From: UBA2040 sp041674745
Lineage (GTDB): Bacteria; Bacteroidota; Bacteroidia; Flavobacteriales_D; Crocinitomicaceae
Direction: 5' to 3'
DNA: 64,000 nt
Assembly: GCA_041674745.1 (NCBI GenBank)
Contig: JBAYVD010000004.1
Location: 1-64,000, forward strand
Every line of letters starts with the position of its first letter. Within the stretch, counting starts at the first letter, position 1. This document shows, one piece after another, positions 25,261 through 34,466 of this stretch. The notes under the pieces are model-generated. The model was not told the origin of the DNA and made no database searches. It saw only the letters and a list, made by a program, of their open reading frames with translations. The position numbers were made by a program, and so were the translations under genes.

Positions 25261-26619
25261 TCAATTTCCCACCCTAAAAACCTTCGGCAATCGCTCTTTC
25301 CATTTTTTCGGTTGAACAATTTCCAAAAAGAAGATTATCATGACCACTACATTCATTGCGGCTAAATAATCTCTGAAATCGCTGTGGTGACCCAATTCAT
25401 AAATTCCATAACTGAAAATCGCGCACCAACTTGCCAAAAGAACAGACCACGAAAACGTAAAAACAGACAAGGCTAAAGGCAAAATCCAATACCACGGGTG
25501 AACGGTGCTGGTCAGGAAATAGTAGACCATAGTTCCGAGAAACATTCGCTTCAAGAGATCCAAATGCCCGATTTGTTTTCGATTCCAGGCAATTCCGAGA
25601 ATAATGACCAAAGCCCAACGCGCCAATTTCGGCGCATACAAGCTCGTCAAATTGTAGCCAAATTTCCATTGACCGTATTGCAGATAAGGATAAAGCAGGT
25701 AGGAATTGAATTCAAATTCTCTGAAATACAAGCGCAAACTCATGACAAAATTAGGGAGATTCTCAAAGTTCAACAGGGGCAGGAAAAGCAGGACAACAAA
25801 AAAGCCGACGAATAGATAATAGCGAAGTGCTTGCTTCCAACCCAAATACGAAAGCAAAAAGGGCAAGAGTAGGAGTGGAATCAATTTTACGTGCACAGCG
25901 AAGGCAAAAAAGAGAGCCGAAAGCCAGAATTTTTGTTTTAATAGCAAATGCAAACTGGCTAATAAAAACGCTACGGTTACCAATTCAAAATGCAAATTGC
26001 CCATGGATTCGATAATCACCAACGGGTTGAGCAGCAATAGAAAAATACGTTTGGCAGAGAAATTTAAGAAAATGAGGATCGAATTCAGATGGTAGGCACC
26101 AAAAAGCATACTTGCAAATACCAAGGCGCGCATAATGGCAACATTGGTGGCAATATCGTTGGAGAAAAGGGTAGATAGATAGAAATAAGCTTGGTTGACG
26201 GTTGGATAGCAAGAATAATTTCGTCGCGACAAATCGCCCATGCCGGCATACAAATCCAGAAAATTGCAATCAGTGAATTTTTGAAATTGAATGATTTGAT
26301 TGGGTGTGAAATCATACGGGTTGATCCCCAAATGCATCAATTCGCCATCCCATAAGAATCGATAATAATCATTGGAGAGAAAAGGCATTTGCCAGAAAGC
26401 CAGCAAATAAAGTAGTATTGTTCCGAACCAAATACTGCGCGTGCTAAATTCATGAGCTGAACAGACAAGGAATAAATAAGCAACAAATGCGATACTGAAT
26501 AAAGAGCCCAATACAAGCAAATGCATCGATTGACTTAGCTGAAACAACCAAACAAAGGAGGCGAATAAAACCAGCCAGGAGAAAAGAAATCCATTTTTTC
26601 TTTGACCGATGGGCAGCAA
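25261..26619 (-). CDS. Multi-pass membrane glycosyltransferase (GT87/mannosyltransferase-like)
   Basis: A 452-residue integral membrane protein with about 11-12 hydrophobic helices. The first large loop has NDYYRFLWDGELMHLGINPY, matching the acidic catalytic region of GT-C polyprenyl-phosphate-dependent hexosyltransferases. It most likely adds a mannose-like sugar on the periplasmic side from a lipid-linked donor. The start is unusual: the frame follows the upstream GT2 stop in the same phase (TAA GTT TTG), with TTG 26619 the only start before the first helix. Neighbouring GT2 genes include a DPM1-like enzyme that could make its lipid donor. Confidence 0.82.
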   Translation of the reverse strand: MLPIGQRKNGFLFSWLVLFASFVWLFQLSQSMHLLVLGSLFSIAFVAYLFLVCSAHEFSTRSIWFGTILLYLLAFWQMPFLSNDYYRFLWDGELMHLGINPYDFTPNQIIQFQKFTDCNFLDLYAGMGDLSRRNYSCYPTVNQAYFYLSTLFSNDIATNVAIMRALVFASMLFGAYHLNSILIFLNFSAKRIFLLLLNPLVIIESMGNLHFELVTVAFLLASLHLLLKQKFWLSALFFAFAVHVKLIPLLLLPFLLSYLGWKQALRYYLFVGFFVVLLFLPLLNFENLPNFVMSLRLYFREFEFNSYLLYPYLQYGQWKFGYNLTSLYAPKLARWALVIILGIAWNRKQIGHLDLLKRMFLGTMVYYFLTSTVHPWYWILPLALSVFTFSWSVLLASWCAIFSYGIYELGHHSDFRDYLAAMNVVVMIIFFLEIVQPKKWKERLPKVFRVGN

Positions 26620-26622
26620 AAC

Positions 26623-28497
26623 TTATCCTCGGTTTGCGGCTCTCAATTCAGCCAATGTGTAGAAGAAAACCACGCCATAACCTGTCGCCAACATCAAATG
26701 GAAAGGAACCATTCCGAAGTCTCCGTAAATAGCTCGGTTGATGGCTGTAAATCCAAATGTCAAGAACAAAACGAATTCACCAATGTTGATGATAGACAAG
26801 CTTTTCTTGTCGTATTTGTTGGATTGCTTTTCACCTTTTTTCAAAACGTTGAATTTCGGTGTACGTACGAAGGAGCTTTTAATTCCTAAATAGCCTTCGA
26901 TTACGGCAACCGTGTTGGAAAGTGAAAGTCCCATCGATACAATTAGGAATTGTAAAAAGCGGACAACAAATTTCCCGAACGATTTCAAGGTATTCTCTGT
27001 TTTGTCACGGTACGACATCCAATAATAATACCCCAAGAAAACGGTAGAAAGAATGAATACAGAGCCGATAGAAATGAAGTTGTTCAAGTCTTCAAAACTG
27101 TCTTTGATGTGCAAAACAACCAATGACAACAAACTCAAAGTTAAGATGAACAAGAAAACGGACGAGTTGAACAAATGAGAAAGTCCGTGAACTTTATTCC
27201 CAACTTTGACGTTTTTCGCTGTTAAAATGCGTTTCCACATTTTGATGAAACATTCCGCGCCTCCTTTCATCCAACGGTGTTGTTGGTTTTTCAAAGCTGA
27301 CATGGTAATTGGTAATTCAGCAGGAGCCACAATGTGTTCGCAATATTGGAATTTCCAACCTTTCAATTGTGCACGGTAACTCAAATCCAAATCTTCTGTC
27401 AACGTATCGTGTTCCCAACCACCGGCATCTTCAATACAGGTTTTGCGCCAAATTCCACCGGTTCCATTGAAATTGATGAAGTGACCAGAGGCGGTTCGTC
27501 CTCCTTGTTCGATGGCGAAATGGCCATTCAAACCAAAAGCTTGCAACTCCGTCAACAAGGAATAATCTTTGTTCAAATGTCCCCAACGCGTTTGCACAAC
27601 ACCGACTTTTTCATCCGTGAAATACGCCATGGCTTGACGCAACCAGTCTTTTTCAGGCACGAAATCTGAATCAAAAATGGCAATGAATTCGCCTTGAACT
27701 TGGTTCATTGCTGCGTCCAAAGCACCCGCTTTGTAGCCTGTTCGGTCAGTTCTGTGAACATGTTGAATATTAATTCCACGAGCAGCTACTTCAGCTACTT
27801 TTTTCGCGATAACGTCTTTGGTTTCATCGGTTGAATCATCCAAGACTTGAATTTGCATTTTATCCCACGGATAATCAAACTCAGCTGCTTTTTCGATAAT
27901 TCTTTCCGCTACATACAATTCGTTGTACATCGGCAATTGAACCGTTACGAATGGAGCGTTTGCATCGTCCAAAACCGGGTGAACTGCTGTCGCTTTCTTT
28001 TTGCGATTTCGCGCATACGTAATCGCCAAAGTCAATTGCAAAACACTGTAGAAGAAAATAAGAATCAAACAGAAACCATAAATGGCCAACAATATTTTGG
28101 CGGTGAAATGCGACCAGTAATGTTCTTGGTCACCACGGTCACCCCAGTTGAACATCCAACTCACTTCCAAAGCTGCCGGAATGGGTTCACCAAAAGTAAA
28201 ATTGTTAATGTGCGCTGAGTCAAAAGTTATTGGGAAAGATTCTGGACGGTAATCTTTGTCAGAAACGTTGAATGAGTAATCCCCAAGTGGCACATTCTTG
28301 AACTCGAAGCGGCCATTTTCATCCGATTCAGTCGTAAATATTGCGTTTGTTTTTTTGTTGACCAATTGAACCTCAACCTCTTCAATTGCATTTTCAGTTG
28401 TAAGATCAATCATCTGACCGTTCACTGATTTGGCTACCTGAGCAATGCTTGGAAGGGCAAATAACAGTAGCGACAAAAACAAAAAGGACTTTATCAT
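26623..28497 (-). CDS. BcsA-like membrane glycosyltransferase (GT2) with N-terminal carboxypeptidase-regulatory-like domain
   Basis: A 624-residue protein. A signal peptide (FLFLSLLLFALPSIAQ) leads into a CarboxypepD_reg/CnaB-like beta domain (about 22-105), placed outside the cytoplasmic membrane. A membrane helix (about 132-157) is followed by a cytoplasmic GT2 domain with the first Asp in QVLDDSTDE, the DSD metal motif, TEDLDLSYR and the QXXRW motif QQHRWMKGG, then four more helices. These are the marks of processive polysaccharide synthases such as cellulose synthase. The extracytoplasmic beta domain is an uncommon addition. It lies 47 bases after the DPM1-like gene and 3 bases before the GT87-like gene. 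Confidence 0.86.
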   Translation of the reverse strand: MIKSFLFLSLLLFALPSIAQVAKSVNGQMIDLTTENAIEEVEVQLVNKKTNAIFTTESDENGRFEFKNVPLGDYSFNVSDKDYRPESFPITFDSAHINNFTFGEPIPAALEVSWMFNWGDRGDQEHYWSHFTAKILLAIYGFCLILIFFYSVLQLTLAITYARNRKKKATAVHPVLDDANAPFVTVQLPMYNELYVAERIIEKAAEFDYPWDKMQIQVLDDSTDETKDVIAKKVAEVAARGINIQHVHRTDRTGYKAGALDAAMNQVQGEFIAIFDSDFVPEKDWLRQAMAYFTDEKVGVVQTRWGHLNKDYSLLTELQAFGLNGHFAIEQGGRTASGHFINFNGTGGIWRKTCIEDAGGWEHDTLTEDLDLSYRAQLKGWKFQYCEHIVAPAELPITMSALKNQQHRWMKGGAECFIKMWKRILTAKNVKVGNKVHGLSHLFNSSVFLFILTLSLLSLVVLHIKDSFEDLNNFISIGSVFILSTVFLGYYYWMSYRDKTENTLKSFGKFVVRFLQFLIVSMGLSLSNTVAVIEGYLGIKSSFVRTPKFNVLKKGEKQSNKYDKKSLSIINIGEFVLFLTFGFTAINRAIYGDFGMVPFHLMLATGYGVVFFYTLAELRAANRG

Positions 28498-28544
28498 ATT
28501 GCGTAACTAAAAAGTTTAAAAGTATTTTTCGAAAACAAATGTAA

Positions 28545-29234
28545 CTAAAATAGATATTTAAAAACGGCTGAGATAATCTTTATTCCTGCAAGTACTGTTC
28601 CTTTTAATGTGCCAGACACTTTTGATACGCCAATTCTCTTTTTATAATTCACCGGAACTTCCACAAATCGCATCTTTTTCTTGACTGCTTTTATCTGCAT
28701 TTCTATTGTCCAACCGTAAGTTTTATCGGCCATCCCCAATTGGTCCAGCGAAGCCGCTTTCATGGCGCGAAATGGTCCTAGATCCGTGAATTTTGCTCCG
28801 TAAAAAATCCGAATCAATTTTGTGGCGAGCCAATTGCCAAAAATTTGCTGGGGTGTAAGAGAACCTTTTTCTTTTTTTCCCAGTGCGCGAGACCCGATAA
28901 CCAAATCTAAACCGTCATTCAAAATGGGTGCAATCACATCTGGAATTTCTTCTGGGTAATCCGAAAAATCACCGTCGAGAAAAACCACAATTTCCGTTTT
29001 CAATTCTTTGGATTTTTCAATACCGAGTAAACAGGCCCAGCCATAGCCTTTTCGCGCTTCTTCTAATACAATGGCGCCTGCTTTTTTTGCCACTTCGACC
29101 GTGTTATCGGTTGACGTGTTGCTGACCACAATCACAAAGTCTACAACAGACTTTGGAATGGCGTCAATGACTTTTCCGATGGATTTTTCTTCGTTAAATG
29201 CAGGAATGATTACCGTTACAATCGGTTTTGACAT
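28545..29234 (-). CDS. GT2 glycosyltransferase, polyprenyl-phosphate mannose/glucose synthase-like
   Basis: A 229-residue cytoplasmic GT-A enzyme with VIIPAFNEEKSIGKVI at the N terminus and the metal motif LDGDFSDYPEEIP. The C-terminal part has KRIGVSKVSGT, the RxGxSK pattern of DPM1-like enzymes, and a short hydrophobic tail rather than extra helices. It probably loads a sugar on undecaprenyl phosphate, giving the donor for a GT-C enzyme such as the one at 25261-26619. It lies 29 bases after the Fe-S protein gene. Confidence 0.86.
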   Translation of the reverse strand: MSKPIVTVIIPAFNEEKSIGKVIDAIPKSVVDFVIVVSNTSTDNTVEVAKKAGAIVLEEARKGYGWACLLGIEKSKELKTEIVVFLDGDFSDYPEEIPDVIAPILNDGLDLVIGSRALGKKEKGSLTPQQIFGNWLATKLIRIFYGAKFTDLGPFRAMKAASLDQLGMADKTYGWTIEMQIKAVKKKMRFVEVPVNYKKRIGVSKVSGTLKGTVLAGIKIISAVFKYLF

Positions 29235-29263
29235 GGATAAAAGGAACTAAATTTTGAATTGAT

Positions 29264-31084
29264 TTACATTTCTGAATCGTGGAATCCTTGCAAGGAAATT
29301 CCCTCTTTACCGATTAAAATGGGGTTGTCGTTGATGCGACCGTCTTCAGGGCCATTTTCTAATTTCAAAACACCTCGAGGACAAACAGCAGAGCAAACAC
29401 CACAACCTACGCAACTGGCACGGACGATATTTTGTCCTTTTTGCGCATAGGCCCGCACGTCAATTCCTTGCTCACAATATGTAGAGCAATTGCCACAAGA
29501 AATACATTGTCCTCCATTGGTGGTGATTCTGAAACGCGATTTGAAACGTTGAATAATACCCATATAACCAGCCATCGGACAGCCAAAACGACACCAAATA
29601 CGGTTGCCTAAAATCGGGTAGAAGCCTACGCCAATTACACCCGAAAATGCTGCGCCAACAAAGAAGCCGTACATTTTTTTCAGTTTGCCACTTTCAATGA
29701 AAAAAGCATTTTTGTAACCGGCAAAATAACTGATCACAAACAGTACAAAAATGAGGACCATGATGATCATCCCAACCCCTAAATAATGGTGTTTGTGTTC
29801 TCTTTTCTTCGATTGATTGTAGAGGAACAAGAATGCCAAAATCAGTAGGATAGAAACAATCACAAAAAACGAATGTTTGTTGATGACTGCAAAACCAATG
29901 ACGTATTCTTTTCCACTGAAAAAAGGAATCATGACGGCAATGGTCATCAGAAGCACGAAAACCATGACCGAATGAATTATCCATCGCTCAATTTTCCAGG
30001 CTTTCACGGTTTTGTTCGACAAATGTCGGAAACCGTCGCCAGCTGTTTCTGCCAAACCTCCGCAGCCACAAATCCAACTGCAATACCAGCGTTTGCCGAC
30101 CAAATAAGTCAAAAGCGGAGTGATAATCAAAAACATCCCCAAGCCGATGAACAAATACAGCATACCAACAGGTTGATAGACCGGATTGGCGTGCGCCGTG
30201 AAACGATCGGGCAAGAAAGCTTCGTAATTGAGGGGCCAAGAGTTGACTGGGTTCGCATTGTAATATCCTTGGAACACGTCTTGTCCATCCACCATCATAC
30301 TGGCAGAATTATAATTCAAAGCTTCTAATAGATTCGGAATGAAATAGGCAAAAATTAATTGAGATAAAATCACCACCGTTGTGCGCACCAATTGATAGCG
30401 ATTGTGTCGGTATTTGAGCATGAACTTGGCACCCAAAAAGAGAATGACAAACGTATACAAGGTGCCATAAACGAACCACTTATCGGCCGATTTTCCTCGG
30501 AAAACCATCGACAAGGAATCAAATAAACTGATGAGCATCGGGAAAGGATCTTTGCCCCAATACAAAACGATGTAAAAATAGCTGAGCAACAATCCAAATG
30601 CCCAACCCGCCATTCCTCGACCGGTTAAAGAGGAAGTCCAAACTCCGTCATTTTTGATGCCAGCACCCGATGTGCCATACAGCGCATAACTGGTCAATCC
30701 AATTCCAATAACCATGGAGGAGAAAGAAATAATCAGCGATTGAGTGGCGGGAAAAAAGGCGATACCAGCCCAGGCGAAAAGTAAAATACTAAATCCGAAC
30801 AGGCTAAATAGCAAAGCCAACCACTGCACGCCGGAAGCGGTTTTTGAAAAAAGTCTGTCTTTGAACAAATTTCCGTTGCGGTAGGTGAAGAAAAAAGAGC
30901 CGCTGAGCATGCCCGCAAATGCCAGCATGGAAAAAAGATATTGCGTGTCTTTCTTGGATTGATAGGCTTGAGTAAGGCAAATAATTCCAGCTAAAAATAA
31001 GCCAATGCCAATTTTCTTAAAGAGACTGAGCGCTTGACTTTTATCGCCAGAAATTGAAAAATTAGCGTCTTGACTAGTTTTCAT
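29264..31084 (-). CDS. Multi-pass membrane 4Fe-4S protein (NapH/NosR-like)
   Basis: About 606 residues from ATG 31084. Around eleven hydrophobic helices are interrupted by WYCSWICGCGGLAE (Cys pairs as in NapH/RdxA proteins), and the C-terminal cytoplasmic part has two ferredoxin clusters, CISCGNCSTYCEQG and CVGCGVCSAVCPRG. It should pass electrons across or along the cytoplasmic membrane. The longer frame to 31231 lies wholly inside the FAD oxidoreductase gene, so I use the start that overlaps its end by 11 bases. Co-translation with that flavoprotein suggests a two-part redox complex; the final acceptor is unknown. Confidence 0.85.
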   Translation of the reverse strand: MKTSQDANFSISGDKSQALSLFKKIGIGLFLAGIICLTQAYQSKKDTQYLFSMLAFAGMLSGSFFFTYRNGNLFKDRLFSKTASGVQWLALLFSLFGFSILLFAWAGIAFFPATQSLIISFSSMVIGIGLTSYALYGTSGAGIKNDGVWTSSLTGRGMAGWAFGLLLSYFYIVLYWGKDPFPMLISLFDSLSMVFRGKSADKWFVYGTLYTFVILFLGAKFMLKYRHNRYQLVRTTVVILSQLIFAYFIPNLLEALNYNSASMMVDGQDVFQGYYNANPVNSWPLNYEAFLPDRFTAHANPVYQPVGMLYLFIGLGMFLIITPLLTYLVGKRWYCSWICGCGGLAETAGDGFRHLSNKTVKAWKIERWIIHSVMVFVLLMTIAVMIPFFSGKEYVIGFAVINKHSFFVIVSILLILAFLFLYNQSKKREHKHHYLGVGMIIMVLIFVLFVISYFAGYKNAFFIESGKLKKMYGFFVGAAFSGVIGVGFYPILGNRIWCRFGCPMAGYMGIIQRFKSRFRITTNGGQCISCGNCSTYCEQGIDVRAYAQKGQNIVRASCVGCGVCSAVCPRGVLKLENGPEDGRINDNPILIGKEGISLQGFHDSEM

Positions 31085-32420
31085 TTTTCGCGAGGATTTT
31101 TTGCCACCATTTTTTGGGTTGGAGAACAAGGTTTTTATGAAAGAGAGCGTTATAAGATTGGAGCAACGGCTGTTCAAAAGACTTGAAAAATTCAGGATTA
31201 AAGTTGGCGGCTGTGAAATTTTGAAGGACAAAATTGATGTCTTTTTTCTCCGTCAACCAATGGTTCATCACTTCGTGGCGCAAGCGAATACCAAAGCAAT
31301 TTACACCAATGAATTCTTCCGATTTTTTATCGAATACGAAATGAAGCATTCGCTCGTTTTTCTCATCTTTCCATATGAATTCCGATTCGTTTTCGTCACG
31401 TTGAGCAAAAACCCATCCGTACGTTTGGTATTCCAAATCGAAGAATTTAGCGGAGTTGAACCAATGGCTCGGTTGATAGGCTGTTGGTTTGTTACAGATT
31501 GTTTCAGCGACCACTTCACCCATCATTCGTCCCGTGTACCAAACTTGTTCCACGGGTCTGCGTTTACCAATGGCCGTGCGCATTTGAGCACAATCACCAA
31601 TGGCATAAATATTTTGAACCGAAGTTTGCAAGTTGGCATTTACCAAAATTCCCCTGTCGGTTTCAATGCCGGAGTTTTCCGTTACTGAAATATTGGGAGA
31701 AACGCCAACGGTCAAGCCAACGAGTTGCGTCTCCAAGATCGTTCCATTTTTTAAAACAACACGGGTCACTTCCTCGTTTTCATCTCCTATAATTTCAGCT
31801 AACTCTTCGTTGTAGTGCAGGATCAAACCCTTGTGATGACCAATGTGTTGGGAAACAAAATCGGCATCAGCGTCGGGTAAAATTAAATTCCAAAAGCGGG
31901 CTTCACGCACGATAAAGTGCACTTCAACATTTCGACTCAAAAGCATTTCGGCCAATTCGATTCCAATCAAACCACCGCCCACAATCACTGCCTTTTTTAT
32001 TTTTGGACTTCGTTCTTCTAACGACTCTAAATCTTGTTTGGAATACAAGCCTTGAACTCCTTTGAAATGCGTTCCCGGCCAATTGAAAACATTGGATTTC
32101 GAACCCGTGGCCAAAATTAAATCATCGTAGGAGATTTTTTCTCCGGATTGTAGCAGGACTTCTTTTGTCGTGCTATCAATTTTTTCCACCCGATTGTAGA
32201 CCAATTTGATGCGGTTTTTCTCCCAAAAATTGTTTTCGTAGGGCTGTAAATCTTCAAACCGCATGTGCCCCATGAATACATACATCAAAGCCGTTCGGGA
32301 AAAGAAATATTGACTTTCTGAGGAAACGACAACAATTTCAAAACCACTTCGTTTGCGGATTTCACGAGCAGCGGTGATTCCTGCTATGCCGTTGCCGATG
32401 ATGACGATTTTTTTACTCAC
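31074..32420 (-). CDS. NAD(P)/FAD-dependent oxidoreductase
   Basis: A 448-residue flavoprotein of the pyridine nucleotide-disulfide oxidoreductase type 2 class, close to rubredoxin or nitrite reductase flavin subunits. FAD binding is shown by IIGNGIAGITAAREIR at the N terminus, DLILATGSKS, the NAD Rossmann motif VIVGGGLIGIELAEML (about 150) and the second FAD motif IYAIGDCAQ (about 275). The C-terminal 130 residues are not the usual dimer domain. GTG start at 32420 with TATCTTTC three bases before it. It probably feeds electrons to the membrane Fe-S protein with which it overlaps. Confidence 0.86.
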   Translation of the reverse strand: MSKKIVIIGNGIAGITAAREIRKRSGFEIVVVSSESQYFFSRTALMYVFMGHMRFEDLQPYENNFWEKNRIKLVYNRVEKIDSTTKEVLLQSGEKISYDDLILATGSKSNVFNWPGTHFKGVQGLYSKQDLESLEERSPKIKKAVIVGGGLIGIELAEMLLSRNVEVHFIVREARFWNLILPDADADFVSQHIGHHKGLILHYNEELAEIIGDENEEVTRVVLKNGTILETQLVGLTVGVSPNISVTENSGIETDRGILVNANLQTSVQNIYAIGDCAQMRTAIGKRRPVEQVWYTGRMMGEVVAETICNKPTAYQPSHWFNSAKFFDLEYQTYGWVFAQRDENESEFIWKDEKNERMLHFVFDKKSEEFIGVNCFGIRLRHEVMNHWLTEKKDINFVLQNFTAANFNPEFFKSFEQPLLQSYNALFHKNLVLQPKKWWQKILAKNEN

Positions 32421-32516
32421 GCTGAAAGATACATTGAAATATTTATAGTAGACGTTTCAAATTTAAATTTCTTACATTCCAAGTATTAATTTAATGAAAT
32501 CTTAATAATTGTAAAA

Positions 32517-32554
32517 AGAAAAAATCCGACTTTGCTACTGCAAAATCGGATTTT
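32517..32554 (-). terminator. Terminator of accA
   Basis: On the minus strand AAAATCCGA and TCGGATTTT pair across a 16-base loop, followed by T-rich sequence, 27 bases after the accA stop. Confidence 0.7.
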
Positions 32555-32580
32555 AGTTTCAATTGATTTTTATTGGAATT

Positions 32581-33534
32581 CTATTTCCAAACCCCCATTT
32601 TATTGAATTTTTCAATTCGGTCGTTGATTCGTTTTTCGGCAGCAATTGGATCCAATTCTTTCAAATAGGTTTGAATTGCTTTTTTCACGGCAAGATAGGC
32701 GCCTTCTGGATCGCGGTGTGCACCGTTGGAAGGTTCTTTGATCACGTCGTCGATGATTTTGTTTTTCAACATGTCTTCGGAGGTCAATTTCAACGCATCT
32801 GCTGCGGTTTCTTTGAAATCCCAAGAACGCCAAAGGATAGAAGAGCAAGATTCTGGTGAAATTACCGAATACCAGGTGTTTTCCATCATGACTACTTTGT
32901 CGCCCACACCAATTCCCAATGCGCCACCCGAAGCACCTTCACCAATGATGATACAGATAACAGGCACTTTCAAACGCATCATTTCGTAGATGTTGCGCGC
33001 AATGGCTTCACCTTGTCCACGTTCTTCCGCTTCCAATCCTGGATAAGCTCCCGGCGTGTCGATTAAAGTGACAATGGGTTTGTTGAATTTCTCGGCCATT
33101 TTCATCAAGCGCAATGCTTTTCTGTAACCTTCCGGATTGGGCATACCGAAGTTTCGGTATTGGCGCATTTTGGTATTCACCCCTTTTTGTTGACCGATAA
33201 ACATCACCGTTCGTCCGTCCAACTCACCAAATCCACCGACCATCGCTTTGTCGTCCTTCACGCCTCTGTCGCCATGCAATTCTTGAAATTTACCATTGGT
33301 CATGGCTTCAATGTAAGCCAAAGTATACGGTCTTTCTGGGTGACGAGACAATTGTACGCGTTGCCAAGGAGTAAGATTGGTGAAAATTTCTTTGGTTTTA
33401 GCCTTTAGTTTTTTCTCGAGCTCTTTAATTTTATCGTCCATATCTACTTCCGTAGATGCGCCAATTTCTTTTGTTTGCTCAATTTGCTCTTCCAGTTCTA
33501 GTAGCGGTTGTTCAAAGTCTAAATACGTTGCCAT
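32581..33534 (-). CDS. accA: Acetyl-CoA carboxylase carboxyltransferase subunit alpha
   Basis: AccA forms with AccD the carboxyltransferase that moves CO2 from biotin to acetyl-CoA, giving malonyl-CoA for fatty acids. The 317-residue protein has the N-terminal coiled region (about 1-50), RPYTLAYIE, FHG-like ELHGDRGVKDD, the crotonase-type oxyanion loops TPGAYPGLEAEERGQ and GEGASGGALGIGVGD, and SPESCSSILWR. All are standard. Its own promoter (33563-33570) and terminator make it a single-gene unit. Confidence 0.96.
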   Translation of the reverse strand: MATYLDFEQPLLELEEQIEQTKEIGASTEVDMDDKIKELEKKLKAKTKEIFTNLTPWQRVQLSRHPERPYTLAYIEAMTNGKFQELHGDRGVKDDKAMVGGFGELDGRTVMFIGQQKGVNTKMRQYRNFGMPNPEGYRKALRLMKMAEKFNKPIVTLIDTPGAYPGLEAEERGQGEAIARNIYEMMRLKVPVICIIIGEGASGGALGIGVGDKVVMMENTWYSVISPESCSSILWRSWDFKETAADALKLTSEDMLKNKIIDDVIKEPSNGAHRDPEGAYLAVKKAIQTYLKELDPIAAEKRINDRIEKFNKMGVWK

Positions 33535-33562
33535 AGGAATTAATTTTGAGGGGCGAAAGTTA

Positions 33563-33570
33563 CAAAAATA
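33563..33570 (-). promoter_or_regulatory. -7 box of accA
   Basis: Minus strand TATTTTTG fully matches TAnnTTTG. The predicted transcript starts near 33558 with a leader of about 24 bases. It lies back to back with the ispE box 12 bases away. Confidence 0.55.
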
Positions 33571-33582
33571 CTTCGCTTATGC

Positions 33583-33590
33583 TACATTTG
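33583..33590 (+). promoter_or_regulatory. -7 box of ispE, leaderless geometry
   Basis: TACATTTG fully matches TAnnTTTG and ends four bases before the ispE ATG, placing the expected first transcribed base on the A of ATG. No clear -33 box. Confidence 0.6.
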
Positions 33591-33594
33591 TTCT

Positions 33595-34398
33595 ATGATA
33601 TTGTTTTCAAATGCCAAAATCAACTTGGGTTTGTTTATCTTGAACAAACGCCCCGATGGTTTCCACAACCTAGCTTCGTTGAAGTTTCCAGTGCCCTTGA
33701 CCGATGTATTGGAAATTTTGCCTGCGGATGAATTTTCGCTTCAAATTTTAGGCAAAGAAGTGCAGGGAAAATTGGAGGACAACCTGATTTGGAAAGCGTA
33801 TGAATTGATTCGGAAGGAGTATTCCATTTCGCCTGTACAGATGATTTTACAAAAAAATATTCCGATGGGCGCGGGATTGGGCGGCGGCTCCTCCAATGCA
33901 ACTTTTGCGTTGAAAGGGTTGAATGACTTTTTTCAATTGGGTATTTCGGATGAGGTTTTGCGTCAAATGGCAGCCAAATTGGGAAGTGATTGTCCGTTTT
34001 TTGTGGCCAATCAACCGCAAATGGCAACCGAAACAGGAACTGTGTTGACGCCTTTTGATTTGTCTTTGAAAGGATTGTTTTTGTATTTAATTGATCCACA
34101 AATTCACGTGAGTACAGCCATGGCGTATGCAGGCGTTGTTCCCCGAGAATCCAATTTTGATTGGGAGAAATTGAAATCAAAAGACTGGAATTTTTGGCAA
34201 AAGGAATTGAAAAATGATTTCGAACCATCGATTTTTGCGCAACAACCGAAGATCCAAGAAATAAAAAACCAGTTGTATGAGCAAGGCGCTGTCTACGCGT
34301 CCATGTCCGGTAGCGGAAGTGCTGTTTATGGTTTGTTTGAGTCGCAACCGCAAGAGTTGAACCGCAAAGATGTTGGGCATTTTGTTTTTGAGTTGTGA
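33595..34398 (+). CDS. ispE: 4-diphosphocytidyl-2-C-methyl-D-erythritol kinase
   Basis: IspE is the fourth enzyme of the MEP isoprenoid pathway. The 267-residue GHMP kinase has AKINLGLFILNKRPDGFH at the N terminus (catalytic Lys, and the substrate-binding H), the ATP loop MGAGLGGGSSNA, the DCPFF block and the C-terminal MSGSGSAVYGLF. Full length. ATG 33595 is the family start. Downstream comes a repeat-rich gap of 365 bases. Confidence 0.95.
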   Translation: MILFSNAKINLGLFILNKRPDGFHNLASLKFPVPLTDVLEILPADEFSLQILGKEVQGKLEDNLIWKAYELIRKEYSISPVQMILQKNIPMGAGLGGGSSNATFALKGLNDFFQLGISDEVLRQMAAKLGSDCPFFVANQPQMATETGTVLTPFDLSLKGLFLYLIDPQIHVSTAMAYAGVVPRESNFDWEKLKSKDWNFWQKELKNDFEPSIFAQQPKIQEIKNQLYEQGAVYASMSGSGSAVYGLFESQPQELNRKDVGHFVFEL

Positions 34399-34466
34399 AG
34401 TTGTGTTAAACATTAAGGAATTAAGAAAAGGAAGGTAATTGGGGTGTGGAGATCGTAAAGTTTTTA

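Noticed and set aside
31101..31688. 195-residue ORF on the plus strand inside the FAD oxidoreductase gene
   Set aside because: Antisense shadow; the minus strand has clear FAD and NAD motifs.
33635..34228. 197-residue ORF on the minus strand inside ispE
   Set aside because: Fully antisense to ispE, whose GHMP-kinase motifs are intact in the other strand.
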